A stretch of 64,000 nucleotides of DNA from Trinickia mobilis. Lineage in GTDB: Bacteria > Pseudomonadota > Gammaproteobacteria > Burkholderiales > Burkholderiaceae. Of this stretch, positions 30,381 through 40,846 are shown in pieces. The notes below the pieces were generated by a model that ran no database searches, had not been told where the DNA came from, and saw only the letters and a list, made by a program, of their open reading frames with translations. Each line of letters opens with the position of its first letter. Position 1 is the stretch's first letter. The position numbers and the translations under genes are program-made. The stretch is taken from NCBI RefSeq assembly GCF_017315705.1, contig NZ_JAFLRF010000014.1, positions 1 to 64,000 of the forward strand, read 5' to 3'.

Positions 30381-30544
30381 CCGTGTGCGCCGGGCCGCCC
30401 CAAGCACACTGACTGCCCCCTCGGGGGGCAGCGAACGAAGTGAGCGTGGGGGCTGTTTCATGTCAGTGCGCGCCGGGCCGCCCCCAAGCGCACTGACCGC
30501 CCCCTCGGGGGGCAGCGAACGAAGTGAGCGTGGGGGCTGTTTCA
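30381..30544 (-). repeat. Two tandem copies of the GC-rich repeat between dxr and rseP
   Basis: Copies at about 30381-30461 and 30463-30544 read, in reverse orientation, the same unit as at 19359-19596: GCGCGCCGGGCCGCCCC, the CCCCCTCGGGGGGC palindrome, and GTGAGCGTGGGGGCTGTTTCA. They fill almost the whole dxr-rseP gap, so both genes' shared transcript contains them. Confidence 0.92.
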
Positions 30545-30552
30545 TTTCCGCC

Positions 30553-31758
30553 TCACTGGACCGTGCGGTCCATCTGGCGCGCGCCGGCGAGATGGCTGTC
30601 GATGAAGGCCGTGGCCGCGCGGCGCGCCGCGGCGTCTGCTTCGAGCACGTCGTCGAGGCCGCTTGGCGTGCGGTTCGAAAGCGCGTTCAGCACCGCGTCC
30701 ACGGTCTGCGCAATCGCCATGAAACCGATCTTGCGCGACAGGAACGCGTCGACAGCGATCTCGTTCGCCGCATTGAGCGCCGCGCTCGCGACACCGCCTT
30801 CTTCCAGTGCCTTCATCGCGAGCGCGAGGCACGGGAAGCGCGCGTAATCGGGCTTCTCAAAACTGAGCGACGCGATCTGCACGAGGTCGAGCTGCGCGAC
30901 ACCCGAATCGATGCGCTCCGGGAACGCGAGCGCGTGCGCGATCGGCGTGCGCATGTCGGGATTGCCGAGCTGCGCGAGCACGGAGCCGTCGACGTACGAC
31001 ACGAGCGAATGGATCACGCTTTGCGGATGGATCAGCACCTCGATGCGCTCGCCGGGCAGATCGAACAGCCAATGCGCTTCGATGACTTCGAGGCCCTTGT
31101 TCATCATCGTCGCCGAGTCGACCGAGATCTTGCGGCCCATGACCCAGTTCGGATGCTTGCAGGCTTCGTCGGGCGTGACATCGACGAGCGTGGACGGCTC
31201 GCGCGTTCGGAACGGTCCGCCCGACGCGGTCAGGATGATCTTCGATACCCCGCCATGCGCCGAGGCTTCGCTCGGCAGGCATTGGAAAATCGCGTTGTGC
31301 TCGCTGTCGACTGGGAGCAGCGTCGCGTGATGGTCGCGCACGGCGTCCATGAAGATCGCGCCCGACATCACGAGCGCCTCCTTGTTTGCGAGCAGGATGC
31401 GCTTGCCGGCGCGTGCGGCAGCCAGCGTCGGCGCGAGGCCGGCAGCGCCGACGATTGCCGCGACCACCGTGTCGCATTGCGCGCTTCGCGACACGTCGAC
31501 GAGCGCTTGCGGGCCGTACGCGACTTCGGTCTTGCAACCGGCATCGCGCAACTGCGCGGCGACGCGAGCAGCCGCCTCGGCATCGCCGACCACCGCCACT
31601 TCAGGGTGAAAGCGCAGGCATTGCTCGACGAGCTTGTCGCCGTTGCGATGCGCGGTCAGCGCATAGACCGAGAAGCGGTCGGGATGGCGCGCGACCACAT
31701 CGAGCGTGCTCTCGCCAATCGAGCCCGTTGAACCGAGCAGTGTCAGACGTTTTTTCAT
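30553..31758 (-). CDS. dxr: 1-deoxy-D-xylulose-5-phosphate reductoisomerase
   Basis: This 401-residue enzyme converts DXP to MEP with NADPH, the committed step of the non-mevalonate isoprenoid pathway. The Rossmann motif [12 protein letters not shown] is at residues 6-17. The catalytic loop ASGGPFR and the C-terminal helical domain are present. The ATG at 31758 follows AGAAAGAGAT and is 10 bp after the cdsA stop. Its isoprenoid products feed UppS encoded two genes upstream. Confidence 0.97.
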   Translation of the reverse strand: MKKRLTLLGSTGSIGESTLDVVARHPDRFSVYALTAHRNGDKLVEQCLRFHPEVAVVGDAEAAARVAAQLRDAGCKTEVAYGPQALVDVSRSAQCDTVVAAIVGAAGLAPTLAAARAGKRILLANKEALVMSGAIFMDAVRDHHATLLPVDSEHNAIFQCLPSEASAHGGVSKIILTASGGPFRTREPSTLVDVTPDEACKHPNWVMGRKISVDSATMMNKGLEVIEAHWLFDLPGERIEVLIHPQSVIHSLVSYVDGSVLAQLGNPDMRTPIAHALAFPERIDSGVAQLDLVQIASLSFEKPDYARFPCLALAMKALEEGGVASAALNAANEIAVDAFLSRKIGFMAIAQTVDAVLNALSNRTPSGLDDVLEADAAARRAATAFIDSHLAGARQMDRTVQ

Positions 31759-31768
31759 ATCTCTTTCT

Positions 31769-32590
31769 CTAGCCGAGCAGCAGCATCGCAAGCGGCAGCA
31801 CCGGCAACAACGCGTCAATGCGGTCGAGCACGCCGCCGTGGCCCGGCAGCAGACCGCTGGAGTCCTTCACACCGGCCTGGCGCTTCAGCATGGATTCGAA
31901 CAAATCGCCGACCACGCTGAAGGCGACCAGCAACGTCAACGCGACAAACGCACGCGGCGTGCCGAGTCGCAGCGCCAGGTCGGAAAACAGTGTCGGCGCA
32001 AGCGCATGGGTGGCGACGGCCGCAATCGCGACCGCGATCACTGCCAGCCACCCGCCAGCGGCACCTTCCCAGGTTTTGCCCGGACTGATGGCGGGCGCCA
32101 GTTTATGCTTTCCGAACGCCTTACCCGCAAAGTATGCACCGATGTCGGCAAGCCAGACCACTAATAACAGGGACAAAACAAACGGCACGCCTTCGATACG
32201 CGCCGCCACAAGTGCATGCCAGCACGCGACGAACACGATGATTCCCGCCAGAAACAGGAACAGGCGCCACGCGCCATGGGCCAGTACGGGCTTGCGCATC
32301 AGCACGAACGGGCCCGCCAGCACCCAGAATACCGCCGCCGCCTGAAATAGCGGCCGAGGCGGCTTGAGGCCGACGCCAAGCCGCGTGCTCGCGACCAGCG
32401 CGACCGCCGCGACAAGCGCATACACGACCGGACCGGCCCCGTTCATTTTGAGCAGGCGCGCCCATTCCCAAGCGGCAAAGACGAGAACGAACGCGATCAG
32501 CGCGCCGAACGCGCCGACCGGCGCGAACAGCGTCACGGGCAAGAAGACTGCCAGCAGGACGACCGCCGTGATAACACGGGTTTTTAGCAT
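31769..32590 (-). CDS. cdsA: Phosphatidate cytidylyltransferase (CDP-diglyceride synthase)
   Basis: This 273-residue integral membrane enzyme makes CDP-diacylglycerol from phosphatidate and CTP. About eight hydrophobic segments and the C-terminal family signature are visible ([14 protein letters not shown], then [18 protein letters not shown]). The product is the substrate for phospholipid synthesis, including cardiolipin precursors. Its start overlaps the uppS stop by 7 bases. Confidence 0.96.
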   Translation of the reverse strand: MLKTRVITAVVLLAVFLPVTLFAPVGAFGALIAFVLVFAAWEWARLLKMNGAGPVVYALVAAVALVASTRLGVGLKPPRPLFQAAAVFWVLAGPFVLMRKPVLAHGAWRLFLFLAGIIVFVACWHALVAARIEGVPFVLSLLLVVWLADIGAYFAGKAFGKHKLAPAISPGKTWEGAAGGWLAVIAVAIAAVATHALAPTLFSDLALRLGTPRAFVALTLLVAFSVVGDLFESMLKRQAGVKDSSGLLPGHGGVLDRIDALLPVLPLAMLLLG

Positions 32591-33366
32591 GGAAGCGAAT
32601 CGGCGTTCTGCGATTGCGGTTCGAGTTGGGCGCTGGTGCGGCCGAAGCGGCGCTCACGCCGCGCATACGAGGCGATGGCGTCAGAGAGCGCGTGCGCGTC
32701 GAAGTCAGGCCAGAAGGTCTCGGTGAAATAGAACTCGGTATAGGCAAGCTGCCAGAGCAGGAAATTGCTGATGCGCGTCTCGCCGCCCGTGCGGATGAAG
32801 AGGTCGGGCTCCGGCGCATAAGCCATCGCCAGATGCTGGGCAAACGTCTCCTCGTTGACTTCCGCCGTGCGCCCCGTCTGCGCCGATTGCTCGGCGAGTT
32901 TCCTCGCGGCCTGGAGGATGTCCCAGCGGCCGCCGTAGTTCGCGGCGATCGTGAGCGTGAGACGCGTGTTGCGCGCGGTCTTCGTCTCCGCGCGCCGGAT
33001 CAGGTCTTGAATGCGGGCGTCGAACTGCGAGAGGTCGCCGACCACGCGCAAACGGATGCCGTTCGCGTGGAGCTTGCCGACTTCGCGCTCGAGCGCGGTC
33101 ACGAAAAGACGCATCAGGAACGAGACTTCCTCGGTCGGACGGCGCCAGTTCTCGGAACTGAATGCGAACAGGGTCAGATATTCGACGCCAGCGCGCGCGC
33201 ACGCCTCGACGGCAGAACGCACCGCATCGACGCCGCGCGAATGGCCCGCCACGCGCGGCAAGCGCCGCTGCGTCGCCCAACGGCCGTTGCCGTCCATGAT
33301 GATCGCGATGTGGCGCGGCACGCCCGCGACGTCAGGCACGCGAACGGTAGAGCTGGTATAGGTCAT
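32584..33366 (-). CDS. uppS: Undecaprenyl diphosphate synthase (cis-prenyltransferase)
   Basis: The 260-residue enzyme extends FPP with isopentenyl units to the C55 carrier used in peptidoglycan and O-antigen synthesis. The catalytic aspartate is in [10 protein letters not shown] near residue 25. The conserved SSENWRRP and the C-terminal [11 protein letters not shown] motifs are intact. The frame has a hydrophilic N-terminus of about 18 residues before the domain. It overlaps cdsA by 7 bases. Confidence 0.97.
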   Translation of the reverse strand: MTYTSSTVRVPDVAGVPRHIAIIMDGNGRWATQRRLPRVAGHSRGVDAVRSAVEACARAGVEYLTLFAFSSENWRRPTEEVSFLMRLFVTALEREVGKLHANGIRLRVVGDLSQFDARIQDLIRRAETKTARNTRLTLTIAANYGGRWDILQAARKLAEQSAQTGRTAEVNEETFAQHLAMAYAPEPDLFIRTGGETRISNFLLWQLAYTEFYFTETFWPDFDAHALSDAIASYARRERRFGRTSAQLEPQSQNADSLPC

Positions 33367-33427
33367 GGCCGCTGGGACTGTGACTGCAAAAAAAGAAGTG
33401 AGACTGAAAGCTTGAGACCGGACGGCC

Positions 33428-33988
33428 TCAAACCGTCATGATTTCCGCTTCCTTGCTCTGGACGAGCTTGTCGATTTCCGCGACGTACTTGTCGGTGAGC
33501 TTTTGCACGTCGTCGCCGGCGCGGCGCTCGTCGTCTTCCGATATCTCTTTATCTTTGACGAGTTTCTTGAGCTGCTCGTTCGCATCGCGGCGCAAATTGC
33601 GCACGGCCACCTTCGCCGTTTCGCCTTCGCTCTTGACGACCTTGGTCAGCTCCTTGCGGCGCTCTTCGGTCAGCGCGGGCATCGGCACGCGGATCAGGTC
33701 GCCCTGCGTCGCCGGGTTCAGGCCGAGGTCCGACTCGCGAATCGCCTTCTCGACGACCGCGACCATCTTCTTTTCCCACGGCTGCACGCCGATCGTGCGC
33801 GCATCGACGAGAGTCAGGTTGGCAACCTGCGAAATGGGCACGGCCGAACCGTAGTAGTCGACCTGGATGTGGTCGAGCAAGCCGGTATGCGCGCGGCCTG
33901 TACGGATTTTTGCCAGATCGTTCTTGAACGCGTCGATCGAGCGCTGCATCTTCTGCTCGGCGCCTTTTTTGATATCTGCCACACTCAT
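33428..33988 (-). CDS. frr: Ribosome recycling factor
   Basis: The 186-residue, two-domain protein splits post-termination ribosomes with EF-G. The three-helix bundle and central beta domain show the expected [21 protein letters not shown] and [15 protein letters not shown] segments. Located between pyrH and uppS in the conserved order, with 90 and 61 bp gaps. Confidence 0.98.
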   Translation of the reverse strand: MSVADIKKGAEQKMQRSIDAFKNDLAKIRTGRAHTGLLDHIQVDYYGSAVPISQVANLTLVDARTIGVQPWEKKMVAVVEKAIRESDLGLNPATQGDLIRVPMPALTEERRKELTKVVKSEGETAKVAVRNLRRDANEQLKKLVKDKEISEDDERRAGDDVQKLTDKYVAEIDKLVQSKEAEIMTV

Positions 33989-34079
33989 TTAAACCTCCGA
34001 ACCTTCATAACAGTGCCGGTCCGCTCGCTAGGAGCGGAACCCGCCGCAGCCCGCAGCGCAAACCGCGTCCTGCGAGAGT

Positions 34080-34793
34080 TTACACGTGGACGAGCGTGCC
34101 CTCGTCCTCACCTTGAACGATACGCTTGAGCGCGCCGGGCTTGACGATCGAAAACACGCGAATCGGCAGCTTCTGGTCGCGGCACAGCGCAAAGGCCGTC
34201 GCATCCATCACCTGCAGATTGCGTCCGATCGCCTCATCGAAGCTGATCGTCGAATAGCGCGTGGCCGTGGAATCTTTCTTCGGGTCTGCGGAGTATACGC
34301 CGTCGACTTTGGTCGCCTTCAGCACGACTTCCGCGCCGATTTCCGAGCCGCGCAGCGCGGCGGCCGTATCGGTCGTGAAGAACGGGTTGCCGGTGCCGGC
34401 CGCGAAGATTACGACCTTGCCCTCTTCGAGCTGGCGGATCGCGCGCGGACGGATGTACGGCTCCACCACCTGGTCCATGCGCAGCGCCGACTGCACGCGC
34501 GCTTCGATCCCGGCGTGACGCATCGCATCCTGCAATGCGAGCGCGTTCATCATCGTCGCGAGCATCCCCATGTAGTCGGCCGTCGCGCGGTCCATGCCCG
34601 CGGCGCCCCCTGCCACGCCACGGAAGATATTGCCGCCGCCGATCACGACCGCGAGCTGGGTGCCCAACCGGACGACTTCCGCAACGTCTGCCACCATTCT
34701 TTCGATCGTCGCGCGATTGATGCCGAAGGCATCGTCGCCCATCAGAGCTTCGCCGGAGAGTTTGAGAAGAACGCGTTTATAGGCAGTGGGCAT
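34080..34793 (-). CDS. pyrH: UMP kinase
   Basis: This 237-residue hexameric amino-acid-kinase-family enzyme phosphorylates UMP to UDP. It has [23 protein letters not shown] and the C-terminal [13 protein letters not shown]. The ATG at 34793 gives the family length; the open frame continues upstream only as read-through. A 220-bp gap with strong inverted repeats separates it from tsf. Confidence 0.98.
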   Translation of the reverse strand: MPTAYKRVLLKLSGEALMGDDAFGINRATIERMVADVAEVVRLGTQLAVVIGGGNIFRGVAGGAAGMDRATADYMGMLATMMNALALQDAMRHAGIEARVQSALRMDQVVEPYIRPRAIRQLEEGKVVIFAAGTGNPFFTTDTAAALRGSEIGAEVVLKATKVDGVYSADPKKDSTATRYSTISFDEAIGRNLQVMDATAFALCRDQKLPIRVFSIVKPGALKRIVQGEDEGTLVHV

Positions 34794-34912
34794 AGAGGTA
34801 TCCGATCGCGCCAAGAGGATGACAACAACGTAGAACTGTAGGGGTGAAATGCTGGTTCGGGCAAGCGCCGCCAAATTCACCAAACCGCTCGGATTCGGCT
34901 GGTTCGGCGGCC

Positions 34913-34993
34913 GCCGACGGGCTGGAAGCGGGCGGACCCGCCAGCAGCCCGTCGGCGCTGCCCGGCCGCGGCGGGCTGACTTAGCCGCCGCGG
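34913..34993 (-). terminator. Strong paired stem-loops between tsf and pyrH
   Basis: A perfect 12-bp stem (34913-34924 with 34945-34956) encloses a smaller GGCGG/CCGCC hairpin. Next to it is a perfect 9-bp stem (34966-34974 with 34985-34993). No T-tract follows on the minus strand. They could slow, terminate or mark processing of the tsf transcript before pyrH; the true function is not evident. Confidence 0.45.
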
Positions 34994-35013
34994 GTACAAC
35001 GTACTGCCGATGC

Positions 35014-35895
35014 TTACGATTGCTTGGCTGCGGCAACTTGCGCGGCCACTTCGGCGGCGAAGTCGTCCTGACGCTTCTCGATGCCCTCGCCGACGACGAA
35101 GAGCGCGAACTGCTGCACCGTCGTGCCTGCCGCCTTCAGCATCTGCTCGATCGACTGCTTGTCGTTCTTCACGAACGGCTGGTTCAGCAACGACACTTCC
35201 TTGAGGTACTTCTGCACGCTGCCGTCGACCATCTTCGCGATGATTTCAGCCGGCTTGCCCGATTCGGCGGCCTTCTGCTCGGCGATGCTGCGCTCCTTGG
35301 CGATCAGCTCGGCCGGCACGTCGTCGGCCGAGAGCGACACCGGCTTCATCGCGGCGATGTGCATCGCGACGTCCTTGCCGACTTGCTCGTCCGCGCCCAT
35401 GTACTCGACGAGCACGCCGATGCGCGTGCCGTGCAGGTACGCAGCCAGCTTGTTCGCGGTTTCGAAACGCTCGAAGCGGCGGATCGACAGGTTTTCGCCG
35501 ATCTTGCCGACGAGCGCGAGGCGCACGGCGTCGACCGTCGAGCCTTCCAGCGGCAGCGCCGACAGCGCGGCCACGTCGGCCGGATTCTGCGTGGCGACGA
35601 GTTCGGCGACGGTCTTCGCGAACCCGAGGAAATCGTCGTTCTTCGCGACGAAGTCGGTTTCGCAATTCAGCTCGACGAGCGCGCCGGCGTTGCCGCCGAT
35701 GAACGATGCGACGACGCCTTCAGCCGTCACGCGCGAAGCCGCCTTGCTCGCCTTGTTGCCGAGCTTCACGCGCAGCAGCTCTTCGGCGCGCGCCATGTCG
35801 CCGTCGGCTTCCGTCAGCGCCTTCTTGCATTCCATCATCGGCGCATCGGTTTTCGCGCGCAGTTCTGCAACCATGCTTGCGGTAATTGCCGCCAT
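35014..35895 (-). CDS. tsf: Elongation factor Ts
   Basis: The 293-residue nucleotide exchange factor reloads EF-Tu with GTP. The N-terminal UBA-like domain has the conserved [12 protein letters not shown] motif, followed by the core and dimerisation region. Two adjacent ATGs exist; the second, at 35895, is chosen because AAGGAG is then 6 bases upstream. It is separated from rpsB by an intrinsic terminator. TTGACC at 36010-36005 just past that terminator could be the -35 of a separate tsf promoter. Confidence 0.98.
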   Translation of the reverse strand: MAAITASMVAELRAKTDAPMMECKKALTEADGDMARAEELLRVKLGNKASKAASRVTAEGVVASFIGGNAGALVELNCETDFVAKNDDFLGFAKTVAELVATQNPADVAALSALPLEGSTVDAVRLALVGKIGENLSIRRFERFETANKLAAYLHGTRIGVLVEYMGADEQVGKDVAMHIAAMKPVSLSADDVPAELIAKERSIAEQKAAESGKPAEIIAKMVDGSVQKYLKEVSLLNQPFVKNDKQSIEQMLKAAGTTVQQFALFVVGEGIEKRQDDFAAEVAAQVAAAKQS

Positions 35896-36015
35896 CATCA
35901 GCTCCTTGGGTCTTGTCTGTCACACGCCGCCGCGCTTTCGACGCGGGCGGCAGGAATTCGTTTCCGGCGGGCGCTCAAAAATAAACGCACCCATCGCTTT
36001 TGCCGGTCAAAACTT

Positions 36016-36049
36016 AAAAAAAGGGGGCCTATGGAGAGCCCCCTTTTTT
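36016..36049. terminator. Intrinsic terminator between rpsB and tsf (bidirectional form)
   Basis: A GGGGGC/GCCCCC stem with a 9-nt loop is flanked by seven A on one side and six T on the other (36016-36049), 19 bp beyond the rpsB stop. As in other bacteria it probably lets only part of the rpsB transcripts continue into tsf. Confidence 0.85.
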
Positions 36050-36067
36050 GCCGGCCGCGGGGCAGCT

Positions 36068-36820
36068 TTACGCTTCCCCGTTGACCTCGACGAACTCGTC
36101 GCCGTCGTTGCCGCGCACGGCCTGGACCACTTCGTTCACTGCGTTCGCACGGCCTTCGAGGATCGCGTCAGCCACGCCTTGCGCGTAGAGCGCTACGGCC
36201 TTGCTCGCGTCGTCGTTGCCCGGGATCACGTAGTCGATGCCTTCCGGCGAGTGGTTCGTATCGACCACGGCGATGACCGGCACGCCGAGCTTGTTCGCTT
36301 CGGTCACGGCAATCTTGTGATAGCCGACGTCGACGACGAAGATCGCGTCAGGAATGCCGCCCATGTCCTTCACGCCGCCGATCGACTTTTGCAGCTTGGC
36401 GATTTCGCGTTCGAACAACAGCGCTTCCTTCTTGCTCATGCGCTCGAGTTCGCCCGCTTCCACGGCCGTTTCCATGTCCTTCAGGCGCTTGATCGACACC
36501 TTCAGCGTCTTGAAGTTGGTGAGCATGCCGCCGAGCCAGCGCGCGTTGACGAACGGCATGCCGGCGCGTTGCGCTTCCTCGGCGATCGTGTCACGCGATT
36601 GACGCTTCGTGCCGACGAACAGGATCGTGCCGCGGTTCGCTGCCAGTTGACGCACGTACTTCAGCGCGTCGTTGTACATCGGCAGCGTCTTTTCGAGGTT
36701 GATGATGTGAATCTTGTTGCGATGACCGAAAATGAACGGGGCCATCTTGGGGTTCCAGAAGCGCGTTTGGTGGCCGAAGTGGACACCGGCTTCCAGCATT
36801 TGACGCATGGTAATTGCCAT
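36068..36820 (-). CDS. rpsB: 30S ribosomal protein S2
   Basis: This 250-residue protein of the small subunit shows the classic [14 protein letters not shown] start, [15 protein letters not shown], and the end of the domain near [15 protein letters not shown], with a short acidic tail. The ATG at 36820 has GGAG 6 bases upstream. It is transcribed from a promoter about 300 bp upstream, leaving a long leader that could carry S2 autoregulation. Confidence 0.98.
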   Translation of the reverse strand: MAITMRQMLEAGVHFGHQTRFWNPKMAPFIFGHRNKIHIINLEKTLPMYNDALKYVRQLAANRGTILFVGTKRQSRDTIAEEAQRAGMPFVNARWLGGMLTNFKTLKVSIKRLKDMETAVEAGELERMSKKEALLFEREIAKLQKSIGGVKDMGGIPDAIFVVDVGYHKIAVTEANKLGVPVIAVVDTNHSPEGIDYVIPGNDDASKAVALYAQGVADAILEGRANAVNEVVQAVRGNDGDEFVEVNGEA

Positions 36821-37304
36821 GAAAATCTCCGCGAGGGTTGGGTCTAAAGCCGGCTGCCGTATCGCCTGCGCCGCACCGCTTCGATTCGCGGAACGCGACG
36901 CCGTCGACACCCTGGGTGCGCCGGCTTGCGAATGGGCGCGCGCTGAAAGGCCGACATAGCCGATGAGGCGCACCACGATCAAGCCGCTACGAGTTTTGCA
37001 GGGGTTTGTGCGGCGCTACGGCCCCGCTTTTGCTCGCTTTTGCTACTACCCCATATTCCCCGCCCTTCGCGAGGACCTGAGAATATGCGCAACACCCGAT
37101 AACGACTTAGCCGAAGAGTATAGCACGCGCGTGTTACCCGTCTCAAGCCGCGATTTGATTTGACGCATCGGCCGGAGATGCCGGATTTCCGCCGAAGCGG
37201 GGCGCGGCAAGACTCGCCGGGCTTTTTGCGCTTATTTTAAAGGCCTGCGACGTGCCTAATATGGTGCGATAATCGCGCAATCAACGCATTTCAGACCCAG
37301 ACTC
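36821..37304. other. rpsB-map divergent intergenic region
   Basis: This 484-bp stretch without a gene holds the rpsB promoter (37117-37146) and a leader of about 290 nt. On the map side GATAAT near 37269 may be a -10, but no good -35 goes with it. Confidence 0.6.
37117..37146 (-). promoter_or_regulatory. Sigma-70 promoter of rpsB-tsf
   Basis: On the minus strand, -35 TTGAGA (37146-37141) and -10 TATACT (37122-37117) are 18 bp apart, each one mismatch from consensus. Transcription would begin near 37110, about 290 nt before the rpsB start. Confidence 0.75.
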
Positions 37305-38111
37305 ATGCCTATTACCCTCAAAAACGATCACGATATCGCGCAAATGCGCGTGGCTTGCCGCCTCGCCAGCGAAGTGCTCGACTACATCACGCCGTTCGTC
37401 AAGGCCGGCGTCACCACGGGTGAGCTCGACCGCCTGTGCCACAACTTCATGCTCGACGTCCAGGGCACCGTGCCGGCGCCGCTCAATTACCAGCCGCCCG
37501 GCTATCCGCCCTACCCGAAGGCGACCTGCATCTCGGTCAACGACGTGATCTGCCACGGTATCCCCGGCGACAAGATCGTCAAGAACGGCGACGCGCTCAA
37601 TATCGACATCACCGTCATCAAGAACGGCTATTTCGGCGACACGAGCCGGATGTTCATCGTCGGCGAAGGCTCGATCCTCGCCAAGCGCCTCGTGCAGACC
37701 ACCTACGAATGCATGTGGCTCGGCATCGAACAGGTGCGCCCGGGCGCGTTTCTCGGCGACATCGGCCACGCGATCCAGCGGCACGCGGAGGCGCAAGGCT
37801 ACAGCGTCGTGCGCGAATATTGCGGCCACGGCATCGGCACCGTGTTCCATGAAGATCCGCAGATCCTGCATTACGGACGCCCGGGCACCGGCCTGGAATT
37901 GCAGCCCGGCATGATCTTCACGATCGAGCCGATGATCAACGCCGGGCGCCGCGAAATCCGCACGATGCCCGACCAGTGGACCGTCAAGACGCGCGACCGC
38001 AGCCTTTCGGCGCAATGGGAGCACACGGTGCTCGTCACCGATTCCGGCCATGAAGTGTTGACGGTATCGGCGGGCACACCCGCGAAGCCGCAGATCGCGG
38101 TGGCCGCGTAA
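37305..38111 (+). CDS. map: Type I methionine aminopeptidase
   Basis: The 268-residue pita-bread metalloprotease removes N-terminal methionine from nascent proteins. Metal ligands lie in [30 protein letters not shown] and the final WEHTVLV segment. Length is normal and the N-terminus begins [11 protein letters not shown]. It is divergent from rpsB and followed by glnD, a widespread proteobacterial order (rpsB/map/glnD). Confidence 0.98.
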   Translation: MPITLKNDHDIAQMRVACRLASEVLDYITPFVKAGVTTGELDRLCHNFMLDVQGTVPAPLNYQPPGYPPYPKATCISVNDVICHGIPGDKIVKNGDALNIDITVIKNGYFGDTSRMFIVGEGSILAKRLVQTTYECMWLGIEQVRPGAFLGDIGHAIQRHAEAQGYSVVREYCGHGIGTVFHEDPQILHYGRPGTGLELQPGMIFTIEPMINAGRREIRTMPDQWTVKTRDRSLSAQWEHTVLVTDSGHEVLTVSAGTPAKPQIAVAA

Positions 38112-38188
38112 GCCCGCGGCCGCGCCTGCGCTGTTTGTCGTCAAACGCCCACGAGCCCACCGCGCCCCATCATGCCGACACGCCGCCC

Positions 38189-40762
38189 ATGAGCGCTCCC
38201 GCCGCCGCCCTTCCCCACGCCCTGTCGCTCAAAGCGGACTACAAAGTGGTCAAAACCGAACTGCTGGAGCGCTTCAAGACATCGGCCAACGTCGATTCGC
38301 TGATGCGCTCGCTCGCCCGCACCACCGACGACGCCCTGCGCGGCGCCTGGGAAGCGTGCGAGCTGGCCGCGACGCTCGCGCTACTGGCCGTCGGCGGCTA
38401 CGGCCGCGGCGAGCTCGCGCCGTATTCGGACGTCGACATCCTCGTCCTGCTGCCGGAAGAAGCGCCGCCGCATATCGAAGCATGCATCGAGCGCTTCATC
38501 GGCATGGCCTGGGATCTCGGGCTCGAGCTCGGCAGCAGCGTGCGCACGGTCGCGCAATGCATCGAGGAAGCGTCGAACGACGTGACGGTGCGCACGTCGC
38601 TGCTCGAAGCGCGGCGCATCGTCGGCAGTACGGCGCTCTTCGAGGCGTTCACGCTGCGCTACAACGAGACGCTCGATCCGCGTGCGTTCTTCCAGGCGAA
38701 GATGCTCGAAATGCGCCAGCGGCACGCGAAGTTTCAGGACTCGCCATACAGCCTCGAGCCCAACGTCAAGGAAAGCCCGGGGGGGTTGCGCGACCTGCAA
38801 CTGATTCTGTGGATCACGCGCGCAGCGGGCTTCGGCAGCAGTTGGAAAGAGCTGGACGCGCGCGGGCTCATCACCGATCGCGAGGCGCGCGAACTGCGGC
38901 GCAACGAAGGCTTCCTGAAAGCGCTGCGCGCCCGTTTGCACGTGATTGCCGGGCGCCGCCAGGACATTCTGCTGTTCGATTTGCAGACCGCGGCCGCTGA
39001 GAGCTTCGGCTTCAAGGCGACGCAGACCAAGCGCGCGAGCGAACAGCTGATGCGCCGCTACTACTGGGCCGCCAAAGCCGTCACGCAGCTCGCGACGATC
39101 CTGATCCAGAACATCGAGGCGCAGCTCTTCCCGAAGACGAGCGGCATCACGCGCGTGCTGTCGGACCGCTTCGTCGAGAAGCAAGGCATGATCGAAATCG
39201 GCAGCGACGACGTGTTCGAGCGCTCGCCGAACGCGATTCTAGAAGCCTTCCTGCTTTATGAAGCGACGCCCGGCATCAAAGGGCTGTCGGCGCGCACGCT
39301 GCGCGCACTGTACAACGCGCGCGACATCATGAACCTGCACTGGCGGCGCGACCCGGAAAACCGGCGCTTGTTCATGGAGATCCTCAAGCAGCCGCAAGGC
39401 ATCACGCATGCGCTGCGGCTCATGAACCAGACGAGCGTGCTCGGACGCTACCTGTTGAACTTCCGGCGCATCGTCGGGCAAATGCAGCACGACCTGTATC
39501 ACGTCTACACGGTCGACCAGCACATCTTGATGGTGCTGCGCAATCTGCGCCGCTTCGCGATCGCCGAGCATGCGCACGAATATCCGTTCTGCAGCCAGTT
39601 GATCGCGAATTTCGAGCGTCCGTGGGTGCTGTACGTCGCGGCGCTGTTCCATGACATCGCGAAGGGCCGAGGCGGCGATCACTCGACGCTCGGCATGGCC
39701 GACGCCCGGCGCTTTTGCCGCGATCACGGCATCACGGGCGCCGACGGCGACCTCGTCGTCTGGCTGGTCCAGCACCATCTGACGATGAGCCACGTCGCGC
39801 AGAAACAGGACACGAGCGACCCCGAGGTCATCAAGCAATTCGCCGAGCTGGTCGGCACCGAACGCCGCCTGACGGCGCTCTATCTGCTGACGGTCGCCGA
39901 TATCCGCGGCACGAGCCCGAAGGTCTGGAACAACTGGAAAGGCAAGCTGCTCGAGGACCTGTACCGCGCGACGCTCGCGGTGCTCGGCGGCGCCCGGCCC
40001 GATGCACATTCGGAGCTCAAGCTGCGGCAAGAGGAAGCGCTGGCGCTGCTGCGGCTCGAAACCGTGCCCGAGAACGCGCATCTCGCGCTGTGGGAGCAGC
40101 TCGACGTCGGCTATTTCCTGCGCCACGACGCCGCCGACATCGCGTGGCAGACGCGCGTGCTGTACCGCCATGTGCGCACGCAAGCGGCCATCGTGCGGGC
40201 GCGTCCGTCGCCGATCGGCGAAGCGCTGCAGGTGCTCGTGTACGTGGAGGACCGCTCCGACCTGTTCGCCGGCATCTGCGCCTATTTCGACCGCAACGGC
40301 CTCTCGGTGCTCGACGCGCGCGTGAGCACGACGCGCCACGGCTATGCGCTCGACAACTTCCTCGTCGCGCACGCCGAGGACGACGTGCATTACCGCGACA
40401 TCGCCAATCTCGTCGAGCAGCAGCTCGCGGCGCGGCTCGCGGTCGAGGCGCTGCTGCCCGAACCGTCGAAGGGACGCCTGTCGAGGCTGTCGCGCACGTT
40501 CCCCGTCACGCCGCGCGTCGACCTGCGGGCCGACGAGCGCGGCCAGTACTACATCCTGTCCGTGTCGGCCAACGACCGGCCGGGCCTTCTTTATTCGATC
40601 GCGCGCGTCCTGGCCGAGCACCGGGTGGGCGTCCGTGCGGCGCGGATCAATACGCTCGGCGAGCGCGTCGAGGACGTGTTCCTGCTGGACGGAGGCGGCC
40701 TCTCGGACAACCGCCTGCAAATCCAGGTCGAAACCGAGCTGCTGCGCGCGATTGCCGTCTGA
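38189..40762 (+). CDS. glnD: [Protein-PII] uridylyltransferase / uridylyl-removing enzyme
   Basis: This large bifunctional enzyme (857 residues) senses glutamine and modifies PII to control nitrogen assimilation. The nucleotidyltransferase domain has [15 protein letters not shown] at about 70. An HD domain near 435-560 includes [11 protein letters not shown] and [13 protein letters not shown], and two C-terminal ACT domains end in [10 protein letters not shown]. The ATG at 38189 (MSAPAAALP) matches relatives; the frame opens at a TTG 54 bp earlier. No Shine-Dalgarno is obvious. It starts 77 bp after map. Confidence 0.97.
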   Translation: MSAPAAALPHALSLKADYKVVKTELLERFKTSANVDSLMRSLARTTDDALRGAWEACELAATLALLAVGGYGRGELAPYSDVDILVLLPEEAPPHIEACIERFIGMAWDLGLELGSSVRTVAQCIEEASNDVTVRTSLLEARRIVGSTALFEAFTLRYNETLDPRAFFQAKMLEMRQRHAKFQDSPYSLEPNVKESPGGLRDLQLILWITRAAGFGSSWKELDARGLITDREARELRRNEGFLKALRARLHVIAGRRQDILLFDLQTAAAESFGFKATQTKRASEQLMRRYYWAAKAVTQLATILIQNIEAQLFPKTSGITRVLSDRFVEKQGMIEIGSDDVFERSPNAILEAFLLYEATPGIKGLSARTLRALYNARDIMNLHWRRDPENRRLFMEILKQPQGITHALRLMNQTSVLGRYLLNFRRIVGQMQHDLYHVYTVDQHILMVLRNLRRFAIAEHAHEYPFCSQLIANFERPWVLYVAALFHDIAKGRGGDHSTLGMADARRFCRDHGITGADGDLVVWLVQHHLTMSHVAQKQDTSDPEVIKQFAELVGTERRLTALYLLTVADIRGTSPKVWNNWKGKLLEDLYRATLAVLGGARPDAHSELKLRQEEALALLRLETVPENAHLALWEQLDVGYFLRHDAADIAWQTRVLYRHVRTQAAIVRARPSPIGEALQVLVYVEDRSDLFAGICAYFDRNGLSVLDARVSTTRHGYALDNFLVAHAEDDVHYRDIANLVEQQLAARLAVEALLPEPSKGRLSRLSRTFPVTPRVDLRADERGQYYILSVSANDRPGLLYSIARVLAEHRVGVRAARINTLGERVEDVFLLDGGGLSDNRLQIQVETELLRAIAV

Positions 40763-40846
40763 AAACCCCCTAATTTGCCGCTTCGCGCCCTATCCCGCAG
40801 CAATCGGGAAAACGCGAAGCGGTCCGGTGTTTTGTTGAGAGAGTTT

